A stretch of DNA of 64,000 bases from Bacteroidota bacterium (GCA_005884665.1 VBAT01000011.1:35297-99296), one strand, 5' to 3'. Positions 16,155 through 24,768 are shown, counted from the first letter of the stretch. Program-made: numbers and translations. Notes: generated from the sequence alone by a model not told the origin.

Positions 16155-16811
16155 ATGAAACGAATATCCTTGTTCATCCTGTTTATCACGATCACCATCG
16201 CAGGTTCTTCCCAACAAAAGCTTAGACTGAATGGCTATGCGAACTATGTATTTGACGACAGCTATGACTCCTATTACGATGCGCATAACTATTACAACGG
16301 TAAGATCCAGGGAGGGTTCCAGGGGGGTGTTGGTCTTGAATATATGATCCAGCCCAGGTATTGCGTCGAACTGATGTGGCTGCATCAATCCACGCATGCT
16401 CCCACCTATTACTGGGACGGAGCCTCAAGCCTGAAAGAGAAATATGCAAATTTTGAAACCAATATCGACTATGTGCTAATTGGCGGTGATGGACATTTTT
16501 CACAGCCTAAATCAAAGGTGGAAGGCTACGGTGGTTTGTTCCTTGGAATGGCCTTCCTCGGTGCTAAAAATCCAGACAATGGCAACCATGGAACTACTGA
16601 AAAGTTTGCATGGGGAGCCAGGCTGGGCGCTAATGTATGGGCCGGTGAAAAATTCGGAATAAAACTCCAGGCACAGTTAACATCCGTATCACAGGGTGCG
16701 GGCGGTGGACTTTATTTTGGTACAGGGGGTGCAGGGGTTGGTTTAAGCACCTATTCCAGTATCTACCAGTTTGGATTGGGAGGCGGATTGACGTTTAAGC
16801 TCGGACATTGA
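16155..16811 (+). CDS. Outer-membrane beta-barrel protein, paralogue A
   Basis: A 218-residue protein with signal peptide MKRISLFILFITITIAGSSQ. The mature protein is a predicted barrel with Tyr/Gly-rich strands: YYNGKIQGGFQGGVGLEYMI, YCVELMWLHQSTHAPTYY, and a final strand FGLGGGLTFKLGH. It is clearly homologous to the next gene (KIYGG-LQVGAGLEYLI, YCVELMYLRHSTHAPT) and more distantly to 32919-33563. Function unknown. The pair is a local duplication separated by a 20 bp palindromic repeat. Confidence 0.8.
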   Translation: MKRISLFILFITITIAGSSQQKLRLNGYANYVFDDSYDSYYDAHNYYNGKIQGGFQGGVGLEYMIQPRYCVELMWLHQSTHAPTYYWDGASSLKEKYANFETNIDYVLIGGDGHFSQPKSKVEGYGGLFLGMAFLGAKNPDNGNHGTTEKFAWGARLGANVWAGEKFGIKLQAQLTSVSQGAGGGLYFGTGGAGVGLSTYSSIYQFGLGGGLTFKLGH

Positions 16812-16824
16812 CAAGAGCCGCGAG

Positions 16825-16844
16825 CCTGCCTGCCGGTAGGCAGG
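16825..16844. repeat. 20 bp palindrome, copy 2
   Basis: CCTGCCTGCCGGTAGGCAGG, one base different from the perfect palindrome at 13875, located between the two paralogous barrel genes and followed by GCGAAGCGAAGC. Confidence 0.85.
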
Positions 16845-16876
16845 CGAAGCGAAGCAAAGCAAATAAAATTTTACCG

Positions 16877-17515
16877 ATGAAACAGATAGTATCCGTCGCA
16901 TTGATGATGGTTATAACTGCAGGAGTGTCCGCGCAACAATTCCGATTGAATACATATGGCACTAATTCATTCGATGAAAGTTTTAACTACAAGCTGGATC
17001 CTTACAATTATTATAGTGGCAAGATCTACGGCGGACTTCAGGTTGGTGCCGGGCTTGAATATCTTATACAGTCGCAGTATTGTGTAGAACTGATGTACCT
17101 CCGGCATAGTACACACGCTCCCACTACTTACCGGGCAGGCGCATGGACTTACGAGAAAACTACTGATTTTGATGTTACACTGAACTATTTTCTTATTGGA
17201 TTGGATGGTCACCTCCCTACCAAAAATGGCAAACTAGAAGCTTATGGTGGAGTATTCCAGGGAATAATGGTTATCGATACCAGGAATCCTGTGAATGGAC
17301 TAAAATCTTCCTCCACAAAATACGCCTGGTCGACAAGACTGGGTGGCAATTTCTGGATTACCAAAAACGTGGGAATAAAACTGCAAACGCAATTATTGGT
17401 TTCGATCCAACCTATTGGCGGAAAAGATGTTTTCACGATGCGTGACCTGGATGCTTTTTCTACGATACTCCAATTAAATGTAGGAGGAGGGTTGACGTTT
17501 AAATTGGGAAAATAG
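16877..17515 (+). CDS. Outer-membrane beta-barrel protein, paralogue B
   Basis: The track starts at 16808 and includes a false LPAGRQA leader derived from the palindromic repeat. The ATG at 16877 gives a signal peptide MKQIVSVALMMVITAGVSAQ, so I use it; length 212. The mature sequence parallels its neighbour: YYSGKIYGGLQVGAGLEYLI, YCVELMYLRHSTHAPTTY, YFLIGLDGHLP, and a C-terminal LNVGGGLTFKLGK strand. It is a barrel of unknown function. Confidence 0.8.
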   Translation: MKQIVSVALMMVITAGVSAQQFRLNTYGTNSFDESFNYKLDPYNYYSGKIYGGLQVGAGLEYLIQSQYCVELMYLRHSTHAPTTYRAGAWTYEKTTDFDVTLNYFLIGLDGHLPTKNGKLEAYGGVFQGIMVIDTRNPVNGLKSSSTKYAWSTRLGGNFWITKNVGIKLQTQLLVSIQPIGGKDVFTMRDLDAFSTILQLNVGGGLTFKLGK

Positions 17516-17562
17516 TTCAAAGCTTGATTGATTGCTAAGGTACTCTATGTCTTCACTTGAAA

Positions 17563-18456
17563 ATGGCAAAAGCAACAGGATTTATATGTTTATTATGTCT
17601 GGCCCAACATAAGATAAATTGCCAGGAACTGGAGCCGAGGGCTTATGCCGCTTTGCCCAAAGACCTCAATGCAATTGTTTTTGCCTATGGATTTTCAAAA
17701 GGAAATGTTCTCAACGATCCTTCCCGCCCTATAAAGGACCTGTCTATCACAGCAAACAATTTTGCCGCAGGTTATCTCCACACATTTGGACTTGCCGGCA
17801 AGCTTGCTCGTGTACAGGTGACGGTGCCTTTCATGCTTCTGGCCGGTCATGCCGAATTGAACGGGAGAGATACAAGTGCATCCCGCACAGGTTTTGGCGA
17901 TGCAAGGATACGATTGGGTATTAATCTAACAGGTATTGCTGCCATGGGTAAAAGGGAATTTGCGCAGTATACGCAAAGGACAATAGTTGGCGTCAGCCTC
18001 ATAATGACTGTACCCACCGGTCTATACCTGAAAGAAAAGCTTATCAATATCGGAAGCAACCGCTGGGCGTTTAAGCCCGAAATAGGAGTATCCAAACGAA
18101 TCAAAAGAGTATATGTGGAAGCTTACGGAGGTGTTTGGTTCTATACCATCAATCATGAATACCTGGGTGATAACACGCTCGAGCAAAAACCAGTGTTCAG
18201 TTTCCAGGTGCATGCTTCATATTATTTTAAAAATAAAATGATGGTAAGCATTAACACTACCTGGTTCAACGGTGGCACGACAACCATCGGAGGCAGGCCT
18301 GCGGGTGATCTGGTCGATAACTGGAGAGTCGGCGCTACCTGGGCACTCCCTATTGCTAAACAACAAACGATAAAGCTCCAGTTCCATATCGGCGCTTATA
18401 CCAGCAGCGGATATGATTATAATGTTGCAGTGCTGGGTTATCAATATCTCTTTTAA
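17563..18456 (+). CDS. MetA-pathway-type outer-membrane transporter-like protein
   Basis: A protein of about 297 residues; ATG at 17563 preferred over TTG at 17557. The N-terminus MAKATGFICLLCLAQHKINCQ is a signal peptide. The body matches the pattern of the family named for the meta pathway of phenol degradation (PF13557): an early LNAIVFAYGFSKGNVL, the GFGDARIRLGINLTG strand, VGVSLIMTVPTGLY, and FKPEIGVSKRIK. The family is a predicted outer-membrane channel for hydrophobic compounds, but substrates are rarely tested. Assignment is by motif reading. Confidence 0.7.
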   Translation: MAKATGFICLLCLAQHKINCQELEPRAYAALPKDLNAIVFAYGFSKGNVLNDPSRPIKDLSITANNFAAGYLHTFGLAGKLARVQVTVPFMLLAGHAELNGRDTSASRTGFGDARIRLGINLTGIAAMGKREFAQYTQRTIVGVSLIMTVPTGLYLKEKLINIGSNRWAFKPEIGVSKRIKRVYVEAYGGVWFYTINHEYLGDNTLEQKPVFSFQVHASYYFKNKMMVSINTTWFNGGTTTIGGRPAGDLVDNWRVGATWALPIAKQQTIKLQFHIGAYTSSGYDYNVAVLGYQYLF

Positions 18457-18524
18457 TTGGCAATAAAGAAAATTTAAACTCTTATAAAATAAAAATAGAA
18501 CAACATTCAAAAAGCTTATTGATT

Positions 18525-18920
18525 ATGAAAAAATATTTAGTGTACGGCATTTTATTGTCTTTAGCGCTATTTGTATTCGCAACCGTCGGAGCGCAGAAAA
18601 AAAATGAAATGACGACTGAAGAAATGGCCGGCAAACTAACCGGCTGGATGAAAACAAACCTGGAATTGACCGATAACCAGGTTGGCCAGGTGCAAACCAT
18701 CAATCTCAAATACGCAAATAAAATGATGGAATTGCAAAATGACGGTTCATCAAACAAAAAACAAAAAATGCGGGCCATGAAAGCAGACTCAGACGCAAAA
18801 GACCAGGAATTGAAAAGAGTGCTTACCGCCGACCAGTTCCAGTCCTGGCTGGTAAAAAAAGATGAAGCAAAAAAAGCATTGAAGGAAAAAATAAAAGAGA
18901 AACAAAGCAGCTCTTACTGA
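18525..18920 (+). CDS. Small Spy/CpxP-like helical periplasmic protein
   Basis: A protein of about 131 residues; ATG at 18525 (MKKYLVYGILLSLALFVFA) gives a signal peptide ending at VGAQ. The mature part is almost all charged helix: ELTDNQVGQVQTINLKYANK, KMRAMKADSDAKDQELKRVL, TADQFQSWLVKKDEAKKALK. The L-T-x-x-Q pattern followed by a second helix with TADQ is typical of Spy/CpxP-like chaperone-fold proteins of Bacteroidota. A role in envelope protein folding is an inference from fold only. Confidence 0.65.
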   Translation: MKKYLVYGILLSLALFVFATVGAQKKNEMTTEEMAGKLTGWMKTNLELTDNQVGQVQTINLKYANKMMELQNDGSSNKKQKMRAMKADSDAKDQELKRVLTADQFQSWLVKKDEAKKALKEKIKEKQSSSY

Positions 18921-18941
18921 TCGCTTTGCTTTAGTACAGGT

Positions 18942-19652
18942 ATGAAAAAGCTGATAACCGTAGTCCTGGGTGTATTTATGATTCATTCCGCATACTCACA
19001 GATCATAATAGCTATATTGTTTGGAGACAAACTTAATACAGGCAAGCTTGAATTCGGAATCGTGGTCGCTCCCACTTTCACCACTATTTCGAATCTTGAC
19101 TGCAAATACCGAAATGGATTCAATCTCGGCATATACTTTAATATACATCCGGACGAAAGATTCTTTATTCATGTAGAAGGAGTGGCAAAAGGCGCGTTTG
19201 GCGCAAAGGGAATTATCCCCTACACAACAGGCAGCGATACGCTTGACAATCTCTTTGCAGGAGGATCTGTAGAAAGAAAGATCAAGGCATTTAGCTTGCC
19301 TCTCCTTTGTCGTTATGCCATCAGCCCGAAATTTTTTGCCGAAGCCGGCATACAGGCTGATATGATGCTGGGAGCTAAAGATATTTTCAACTCGGAAATA
19401 AACGGTAGCGATCTGGATTATACAGTAAAAATAAATGACAATGTCGCCTTGCTCGACTTCGGCTTAACAGGCGGACTCTTCTATAAATTCAGGAAAGACA
19501 AAAGGAGCATGGGAATGGGCATCCGGTATTTCCAGGGACTCACAGATATAATTACTACCACCAGTGGTACACAAATGAACGTAGCCTGGCAATTGATAGT
19601 CACAATCCCGATTGGTGCAGGCAAAGTACCTCCCAACGGAACGAAAAAATAA
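18942..19652 (+). CDS. PorT-like outer-membrane beta-barrel protein
   Basis: A 236-residue protein with signal peptide MKKLITVVLGVFMIHSAYSQ. Barrel-like strands: KLEFGIVVAPTFTTISNL, GFNLGIYFNIHPDERFFIHV, the FSLPLLCRYAI strand, FFAEAGIQADMMLG and NVALLDFGLTGGLFYKF. This is the layout of PorT/OMP_b-brl_2 proteins. The gene starts about 20 bases after the Spy-like gene, so the two may be co-expressed. Function unknown. Confidence 0.75.
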   Translation: MKKLITVVLGVFMIHSAYSQIIIAILFGDKLNTGKLEFGIVVAPTFTTISNLDCKYRNGFNLGIYFNIHPDERFFIHVEGVAKGAFGAKGIIPYTTGSDTLDNLFAGGSVERKIKAFSLPLLCRYAISPKFFAEAGIQADMMLGAKDIFNSEINGSDLDYTVKINDNVALLDFGLTGGLFYKFRKDKRSMGMGIRYFQGLTDIITTTSGTQMNVAWQLIVTIPIGAGKVPPNGTKK

Positions 19653-19673
19653 CAAACGATCAAAGAACCTGGC

Positions 19674-20837
19674 ATGAAGGGAATTAAAAAACAAATCGCA
19701 TGTCTTTTCGTTTGGCTGCTATGCTGTGGTATTATGTTTGGTCAACAGGAAAAAAAACGTGTCTCATTAAAGGATTCCCTGGATCGGGCTTTCGATGTCA
19801 GCGATTACGTCATTGACGCGAATGGGTTTGTTCCGATACCATATATTATTACCGAGCCGGCTCTTGGCGGATTTGGTGGAGCGCTCATACCTGTTTTTAT
19901 CAATAAGCGGCCTCCTTATCTAGATTCCGTAAAAGAAAAACTTATCAGGACCCCGGTAGCCCCGGATATAACAGGTGGCATTGGGCTCTATACAGCCAAT
20001 AATACATGGGGCCTCATTGGCTTTCGTTCAGGCACGCTGGTCAAAAGTCGTATCAAATACAGGATCGGTGGTGGATATCTGAACCTGAACATGTCTTTTT
20101 ACAAAACATTTGACCAGTTGGGTGAAAAAGAAATGAAATTCAACTTCAAACTCGTCCCTGTATTTCTGCAGGCAATTAAACGTATCGGTTTCTCTCACTG
20201 GTATGGAGGTTTCAAATATCTTTTCCTGAAAACCGATACACGTTATGTTGGGGACACACTTTTAAATCATCTTGCAAAAGAATTCGAACAAGAGCAGATG
20301 ATCAGCCAGCTTGGGGCAATCATTGAGCTGGATACAAGGGACAATATTTTTACACCTGATCGGGGAATAAAATTTCATATGGAGGCTGTTTGTTCCGACA
20401 ATGTGCTTGGAAGTGATTATGACTATTGGTTACTGAACTATTTTATGTTTTGGTACCGGCCGATCTCAAAAAAACTGGTTGGCGGCCTTCGTATCGACGG
20501 GCAGCAGGCGATCAGTGATCCTCCCTTTTACCTGCTTCCATTTATTAATATGCGCGGAGTACCGGCTGCACGTCACCAGGGTACTGCAACGCTACTTTCT
20601 GAAGGCGAGTTGAGATGGGATATCGTGAAGAGATGGAGCGCCGTAACGTTTGGCGGAGCCGGCAAAGCATTTGATGAATGGAATGCCATCAATGATGCGG
20701 ACTGGGTCTGGAGCTACGGCGCTGGTTTTCGCTATTTACTCGCACGCAAATTCAAACTAAGAGTAGGGATCGATGTAGCCCACGGCCCCGGAACCTGGGC
20801 TTACTATATTGTATTCGGAAGCAATTGGCAGAAATAA
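19674..20837 (+). CDS. BamA/TamA-type surface antigen barrel (no POTRA)
   Basis: A 387-residue protein with signal peptide MKGIKKQIACLFVWLLCCGIMFGQ. The rest matches the C-terminal Omp85 surface-antigen domain: FVPIPYIITEPALGGFGGAL, QLGAIIELDTRDNIFTPDRG (the typical D-x-R-D-N-x-x-x-P turn), RGVPAARHQGTATLLSEGEL, and a final HGPGTWAYYIVFGSNW strand. POTRA repeats are absent, so it is not a core BamA; short members of this type are outer-membrane proteins of unknown function. Its stop lies one base before the MITE-like element, and it converges with a second Omp85-like gene. Confidence 0.82.
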   Translation: MKGIKKQIACLFVWLLCCGIMFGQQEKKRVSLKDSLDRAFDVSDYVIDANGFVPIPYIITEPALGGFGGALIPVFINKRPPYLDSVKEKLIRTPVAPDITGGIGLYTANNTWGLIGFRSGTLVKSRIKYRIGGGYLNLNMSFYKTFDQLGEKEMKFNFKLVPVFLQAIKRIGFSHWYGGFKYLFLKTDTRYVGDTLLNHLAKEFEQEQMISQLGAIIELDTRDNIFTPDRGIKFHMEAVCSDNVLGSDYDYWLLNYFMFWYRPISKKLVGGLRIDGQQAISDPPFYLLPFINMRGVPAARHQGTATLLSEGELRWDIVKRWSAVTFGGAGKAFDEWNAINDADWVWSYGAGFRYLLARKFKLRVGIDVAHGPGTWAYYIVFGSNWQK

Positions 20838-20838
20838 A

Positions 20839-21062
20839 CTAGTGTTAAGTTAAGTGTGATTCGACGATTTATATTGACGGATACACGAATGAAAAGATTT
20901 ACTGCCTGCCTGCCGGTAGGCAGGTTTAACGATATAAACAAATTAACTGATAAACGGATGAACGATCACTAACTCCAATCACTAACTCCAATCAACGCCA
21001 CGGATGACCTTCTTTTTTATCCGTGAATCCGTGGCGACAAGATATGCTTAACATAACACTAG
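20839..21062 (-). mobile_element. MITE-like palindromic element, copy A (224 bp)
   Basis: A non-coding element filling the gap between two convergent genes. The ends are inverted repeats: CTAGTGTTAAGTTAAG at the left and the complement of CTAGTGTTATGTTAAG at the right (15 of 16 match). On the minus strand it aligns along nearly its whole length with 46043-46234, sharing tracts such as CCACGGATTCACGGATAAAA and GTTTATCAGTTAATTTGTT. Copy A carries two insertions relative to copy B: a duplicated GATTGGAGTTAGT unit and the 20 bp palindrome. The TAG stop of the minus-strand gene lies in the right repeat. Confidence 0.75.
20905..20924. repeat. 20 bp palindrome, copy 3 (nested in MITE-like copy A)
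   Basis: CCTGCCTGCCGGTAGGCAGG, identical to copy 2. It occupies a position in copy A where copy B has a different short palindrome (CCGTTAAACGG). Confidence 0.85.
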
Positions 21063-22354
21063 AACACTTCGTTTAGTCCGCAAAATATTCCGGCGGCGCC
21101 ATATTTTCCCATAGCAAAATCAAGACATAAAGCTGAGCGGCTGTTTTTATCAAAAAGAATTCGCAATCCTAGACCTGCGGCCGGTTCCCAGTATTCGAAT
21201 ACTTTTTTATAAAGATCGTCAGATGCGGTTTGGAAATTGAAGAACGCTACGCCGCTGATTAAACTGTTTCTCGTTACTGGGAAACGGTATTCTGTTTCGA
21301 AGCAGGCATACGAAGGACCTTTGAAACGCCCAAACGTGTAACCTCTCCCGCTACGCATATAGGTATCATGAGCCGTGCCGGGCATTTCAAGGTAAGGTAT
21401 CTTACCGCTTAGCTTATAGGATGCCCATTGCCAAAATGCAAGCACATGCGCGGGATTGCGTTTGCTCAGGCTGATGTATTCCCTGAAATCATACATAAGT
21501 TGTACCGCATGCTTTGTACTTGCCATCCATGTTTCATTGAACCGTATATTGACATCTGCATAGATTCCGCGATAGGCCCTGACAGGATGTTCGCGGGTAT
21601 TATACTGGAATGCCAGGATGAAACCGTTTGCCGAGTAGCTATTTGAGTCAAAATCGTTGCGACGGCTGTATCGCTGGTGTGGAGTGCTTAAACCCTCAGT
21701 CTGCTTTTTATCATTAATATCGGTATAAATATCAAAATCGACGCCAGCGCCGATATAAAAATCTCCTGCAATCCTACGATAGGCTTTTTCAAATAGCCGG
21801 ATAAACTGGTATTTGATCGGGAAGGAACTGTCGCCGTTCTTTGTCGGCATATCATTAAAATTAAAACCGGTGATGACCCTTCCCTGCCCCGTACCGATAC
21901 CCCAGTCAACAATACCCATCTTCGACAGCTGCCAGTCACCCTGCCAGTTCCATTTGTTTCCGGGTGTAAACATATTATGACGAGCCCGGAACGTAAGTAT
22001 GTTTTTAGTGCTATAAGAAGCAGACAGATTGAAAATAGAATAGATGGTATTGGATGGAAGGCCAAATTGTTTACCTGCCATAAGGTTCACCCCGATGTTG
22101 AAACCAAAGCTGGGATTATATCCCAATATCGGCAATAATGTAATGGATGGTTTGTTATGGGGTCTTTTTTCAGCCGGACCTTTTTTGAAGATTTGACGGA
22201 CCACGTCATTTATGTCCTTTTGTTTGCTTAGATCATAGTTCCGGGTTAATGTATCCTGACCTGATGCACTGGTACAGGGATAAATAATGAACACCAGGAC
22301 AGCCAGGAAGAAAAGCAATGAACCCAGTTTTCTTTTTTCAGATGGAACTGACAT
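21059..22354 (-). CDS. BamA/TamA-type outer-membrane barrel protein
   Basis: A 431-residue protein with a basic N-terminus then a hydrophobic signal segment (LGSLLFFLAVLVFIIYPC, cleavage near ASGQ). The C-terminal part shows Omp85 surface-antigen features: ITLLPILGYNPSFGFNIGVN, AFQYNTREHPVRAYRGIYAD, GRGYTFGRFKGPSYACFETE. It lacks clear POTRA repeats. The stop codon falls inside the terminal repeat of the MITE-like element, so the last codons may have been altered by its insertion. It converges with the Omp85-like gene at 19674 and is followed on the minus strand by nothing but that element. Confidence 0.75.
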   Translation of the reverse strand: MSVPSEKRKLGSLLFFLAVLVFIIYPCTSASGQDTLTRNYDLSKQKDINDVVRQIFKKGPAEKRPHNKPSITLLPILGYNPSFGFNIGVNLMAGKQFGLPSNTIYSIFNLSASYSTKNILTFRARHNMFTPGNKWNWQGDWQLSKMGIVDWGIGTGQGRVITGFNFNDMPTKNGDSSFPIKYQFIRLFEKAYRRIAGDFYIGAGVDFDIYTDINDKKQTEGLSTPHQRYSRRNDFDSNSYSANGFILAFQYNTREHPVRAYRGIYADVNIRFNETWMASTKHAVQLMYDFREYISLSKRNPAHVLAFWQWASYKLSGKIPYLEMPGTAHDTYMRSGRGYTFGRFKGPSYACFETEYRFPVTRNSLISGVAFFNFQTASDDLYKKVFEYWEPAAGLGLRILFDKNSRSALCLDFAMGKYGAAGIFCGLNEVF

Positions 22355-22374
22355 AAACCTGTTCTCCTTTATAG

Positions 22375-22860
22375 CTATTCATGCTTCCCCTTCTTAAGAA
22401 AATAAAGACTGAGTGAAACCAAAAAGATGCCGCCGGGTATGATAAGGGTCTGCAAATCGACCGGTTCTCCATTGATCTTTTTACCCGCAAGACCGGTTAG
22501 AAATGCAATGACCATTGTGGTCAGTATAGCCTCCCACAATATGACCTTTAGCTCCATAAAATTCTTTATTCGCAGCCAGTGTGGAAGATTGACCGGGAAT
22601 CCCTTATCAGGATCAACAAACAACAGCATTACACCAAGGGCGAGAACAAAAAAAACGATAGCGATCAGGAACAGGTCAACCACCGAAAGCAGGCCGATCG
22701 CCATGATTTTCGCCAGGTGTTCCGTATCAAAGGAGCGGATGTCGGCGATCACCTTCACGAGATCGTAGGCACCCAGGAGTGTCAGTACTATTCCTGCTGC
22801 CAGCACCAGCACAGCGATAATGCCGATAAAGACCCTGAGTGTACTAAAAATATTTTTCAT
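22375..22860 (-). CDS. YqhA-like UPF0114 membrane protein
   Basis: A 161-residue integral membrane protein with about four TM helices (FIGIIAVLVLAAGIVLTLL; LLSVVDLFLIAIVFFVLALG; ILWEAILTTMVIAFLTGLAG; LIIPGGIFLVSLSLYFL). Residues such as ELKVILWEAILTTMVIAFL match the UPF0114/YqhA family, whose function is not established. It sits 20 bases upstream of the Omp85-like gene on the minus strand and probably forms an operon with it. Confidence 0.85.
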   Translation of the reverse strand: MKNIFSTLRVFIGIIAVLVLAAGIVLTLLGAYDLVKVIADIRSFDTEHLAKIMAIGLLSVVDLFLIAIVFFVLALGVMLLFVDPDKGFPVNLPHWLRIKNFMELKVILWEAILTTMVIAFLTGLAGKKINGEPVDLQTLIIPGGIFLVSLSLYFLKKGKHE

Positions 22861-22917
22861 AAATGGAATCGGGCAGTCCCCGCCTTATATAAAGACACTT
22901 TTGAGGCTATTTTCTGC

Positions 22918-23037
22918 CACTGAGAGAGAAGTGCAGAGAAACAGAGCGGAGAGCGATTGGCAAGTTTGCCTGGCTTAAGCCGTTAAACCTTTTAAACCGT
23001 CTTTCTCGCCCTGATTCTCGCTCTTTCGCTGTATTGT
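22918..23037. other. Intergenic imperfect repeat
   Basis: A gene-free stretch between two minus-strand genes. It holds a purine-rich GCAGAGAAACAGAGCGGAGAG block and a complementary-type CTCGCTCTTTCGCTG block, with TTAAACCTTTTAAACC between them, so it can fold back on itself imperfectly. Related sequence occurs near 7110, 12430 and 59805. Confidence 0.4.
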
Positions 23038-23685
23038 TTACTTCTTCAACAAATTTGCTTTTTCCATTTGTTTAACCAGGCTGGACATGTAGGACTCGCT
23101 GAATTTTTTTATAGAGGCCGGGTCGAGCACCTTCGACTGAACCGACCACATGAGTTCCGTCGACGCGACATCGTACAGGTTGCTTTGTATAAAATAATTC
23201 TTGTCATCAGTAAAATATCCCTTCGTGGAAACACTCGGCGCGTAATGGCTATAGTAGCCGGTGTAGTAGTAGGCATAGGGTTGTACTGCATAAGTTGTCG
23301 TCCCGGGTGTATAACCCACTTGTTCCTCTTTTCGCAATAAAGAGGCGACAAAAAGGGCATCGCAACCACTTTTCTTTACCTTCTCTACGATCGAATCCTT
23401 CTCCGGCATTTTGGGATTCTCCAGTGAAGGAGGAAGAACATCACTACTCTTGACCACCATACGTCCTTTGGAGGAAGCAGCTTTCGCCAGGTCGTTTTCC
23501 AGTTGAAGTCTTACCTGTATATCTGCGGTCATCACAACGATGAACACGCTATCGTATGTCCTGCCCTGCATTTTTTCCTTATTCACCCATACATCCGCTG
23601 TTTCTGCTGTTGATTTCTTCGACGGCGAACAGTTAAACAGTAATAACGTGAGGACTGTTATCAGTAACATATTTCCTGTTTTCAT
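23038..23685 (-). CDS. Envelope lipoprotein, DUF4136-like layout
   Basis: A 215-residue lipoprotein: signal MKTGNMLLITVLTLLLFNC with lipobox LFNC. Residues about 40-110 form an alternating strand and helix region (YDSVFIVVMTADIQVRLQLE, SGCDALFVASLL), followed by a Tyr-rich loop (PYAYYYTGYYSHY) and strands NYFIQSNLYDVASTELMWSV. This resembles the end of DUF4136 proteins but I would not assign the family firmly. It lies just upstream of YqhA on the minus strand and downstream of the DUF481 gene. Confidence 0.65.
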   Translation of the reverse strand: MKTGNMLLITVLTLLLFNCSPSKKSTAETADVWVNKEKMQGRTYDSVFIVVMTADIQVRLQLENDLAKAASSKGRMVVKSSDVLPPSLENPKMPEKDSIVEKVKKSGCDALFVASLLRKEEQVGYTPGTTTYAVQPYAYYYTGYYSHYAPSVSTKGYFTDDKNYFIQSNLYDVASTELMWSVQSKVLDPASIKKFSESYMSSLVKQMEKANLLKK

Positions 23686-23703
23686 AGATCTTAATTTGAT
23701 GTT

Positions 23704-24768
23704 TCATTTATTAAATTCCCACCCTATGCTAAATATAAGTACGTAATCAAAATCATTGCCCGCAATGGCCGGCTGGTTATCGTAATTAAAAGTCAGGCCC
23801 AGCTTTATATAAAGATCAAGCGGCAGATCATATTTTGTATCAAGTGAAAAATCCACACGCCACCTGTCGGCCTCGGTAAGACTGCGATAGGCAAATATGG
23901 TATTGCTCAGGCTAAAGTCACCAATGTCAAAGAGATTTAGTGCAGAAAATGCCACTGCCTCATAGCTACTTCTGCTTTCTTTATCGGTTGTAAAGCTTTC
24001 ATTGTTTAACGAAAATCCAGCTCCTAATGACCAATACATTTTATTAGTACGGAAAATGGAATAACCGGCACCGATCTTACCCGTGGTTCGCAGGTCAAGC
24101 GCCTGTTCCGTGTTGGAAAGAAAATCCAACGACCCGGCCAGGAACCATCCTTTCGGAAGAAAATATTTGACTGACAGTCCAAACTCGGTTCGTTTTGTTT
24201 CTTCAACACTGTCCCGCTTCGAACGTAGATCATTATAATAAACATCCCCTTGCCATTTATTGCCGGCATAGCCAAATGAGCTTCTCACACTGAATTCCCG
24301 TTGGTTATTCGCCTTGGTAATATTCAATCCAAGGTCAACAGCGGCATAGGTGCGTCCCCAGAATTTGGATTTTATCCCCTTCAGGTAAACGACATCATCC
24401 ATCGTTGCTTCCATTTTTTCGCCGGTAAAAGAATTAATGTATACTTTATTACCCTCACCAGACCGAATCGAGCCATTTATGTTCTTTCCATCTTGTAGAG
24501 AGATCAGAAAATTAGTTTTTGAGTAGACTGACCTTATTCCCGACCATTCTACCGTAAAGTCCTTTTTTGAATAAGGAGTTTCAATGGTCAACACGCCATT
24601 GGTCATGGATTTTATTTCACCGACCATGATATCGTTATTTTTCAATACCAGCGAATCAGTTTGGGAATAGGCGTTAGTAACACAGCTGCACCAGAGCAGC
24701 ACTACGATGAAAAATATTTTATGGCTCAATGGGGTCGAGGGACCGGGCCTGTCGCCAGGAGCCGCCAT
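23704..24768 (-). CDS. DUF481-type outer-membrane protein
   Basis: The track begins at a TTG (24846) whose first codons overlap another small ORF. The ATG at 24768 (MAAPGDRPG) or the TTG at 24729 just before SHKIFFIVVLLWCSCVTNAYSQ give better starts; I use the ATG. After the signal peptide there is a small beta domain (LVLKNNDIMVGEIKSMTNGV, SLQDGKNINGSIRSG) and then a DUF481-like barrel (VDLGLNITKANNQREFSVRS, LSVKYFLPKGWFLAGSLDFL) ending VLIFSIGWEFNK. It is a paralogue of 1258-2286 with an identical domain order. Substrate unknown. Confidence 0.75.
   Translation of the reverse strand: MAAPGDRPGPSTPLSHKIFFIVVLLWCSCVTNAYSQTDSLVLKNNDIMVGEIKSMTNGVLTIETPYSKKDFTVEWSGIRSVYSKTNFLISLQDGKNINGSIRSGEGNKVYINSFTGEKMEATMDDVVYLKGIKSKFWGRTYAAVDLGLNITKANNQREFSVRSSFGYAGNKWQGDVYYNDLRSKRDSVEETKRTEFGLSVKYFLPKGWFLAGSLDFLSNTEQALDLRTTGKIGAGYSIFRTNKMYWSLGAGFSLNNESFTTDKESRSSYEAVAFSALNLFDIGDFSLSNTIFAYRSLTEADRWRVDFSLDTKYDLPLDLYIKLGLTFNYDNQPAIAGNDFDYVLIFSIGWEFNK

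Noticed and set aside
16808-16876. N-terminal extension of barrel paralogue B containing LPAGRQA
   Set aside because: It is derived from the palindromic repeat; the ATG at 16877 gives a standard signal peptide.
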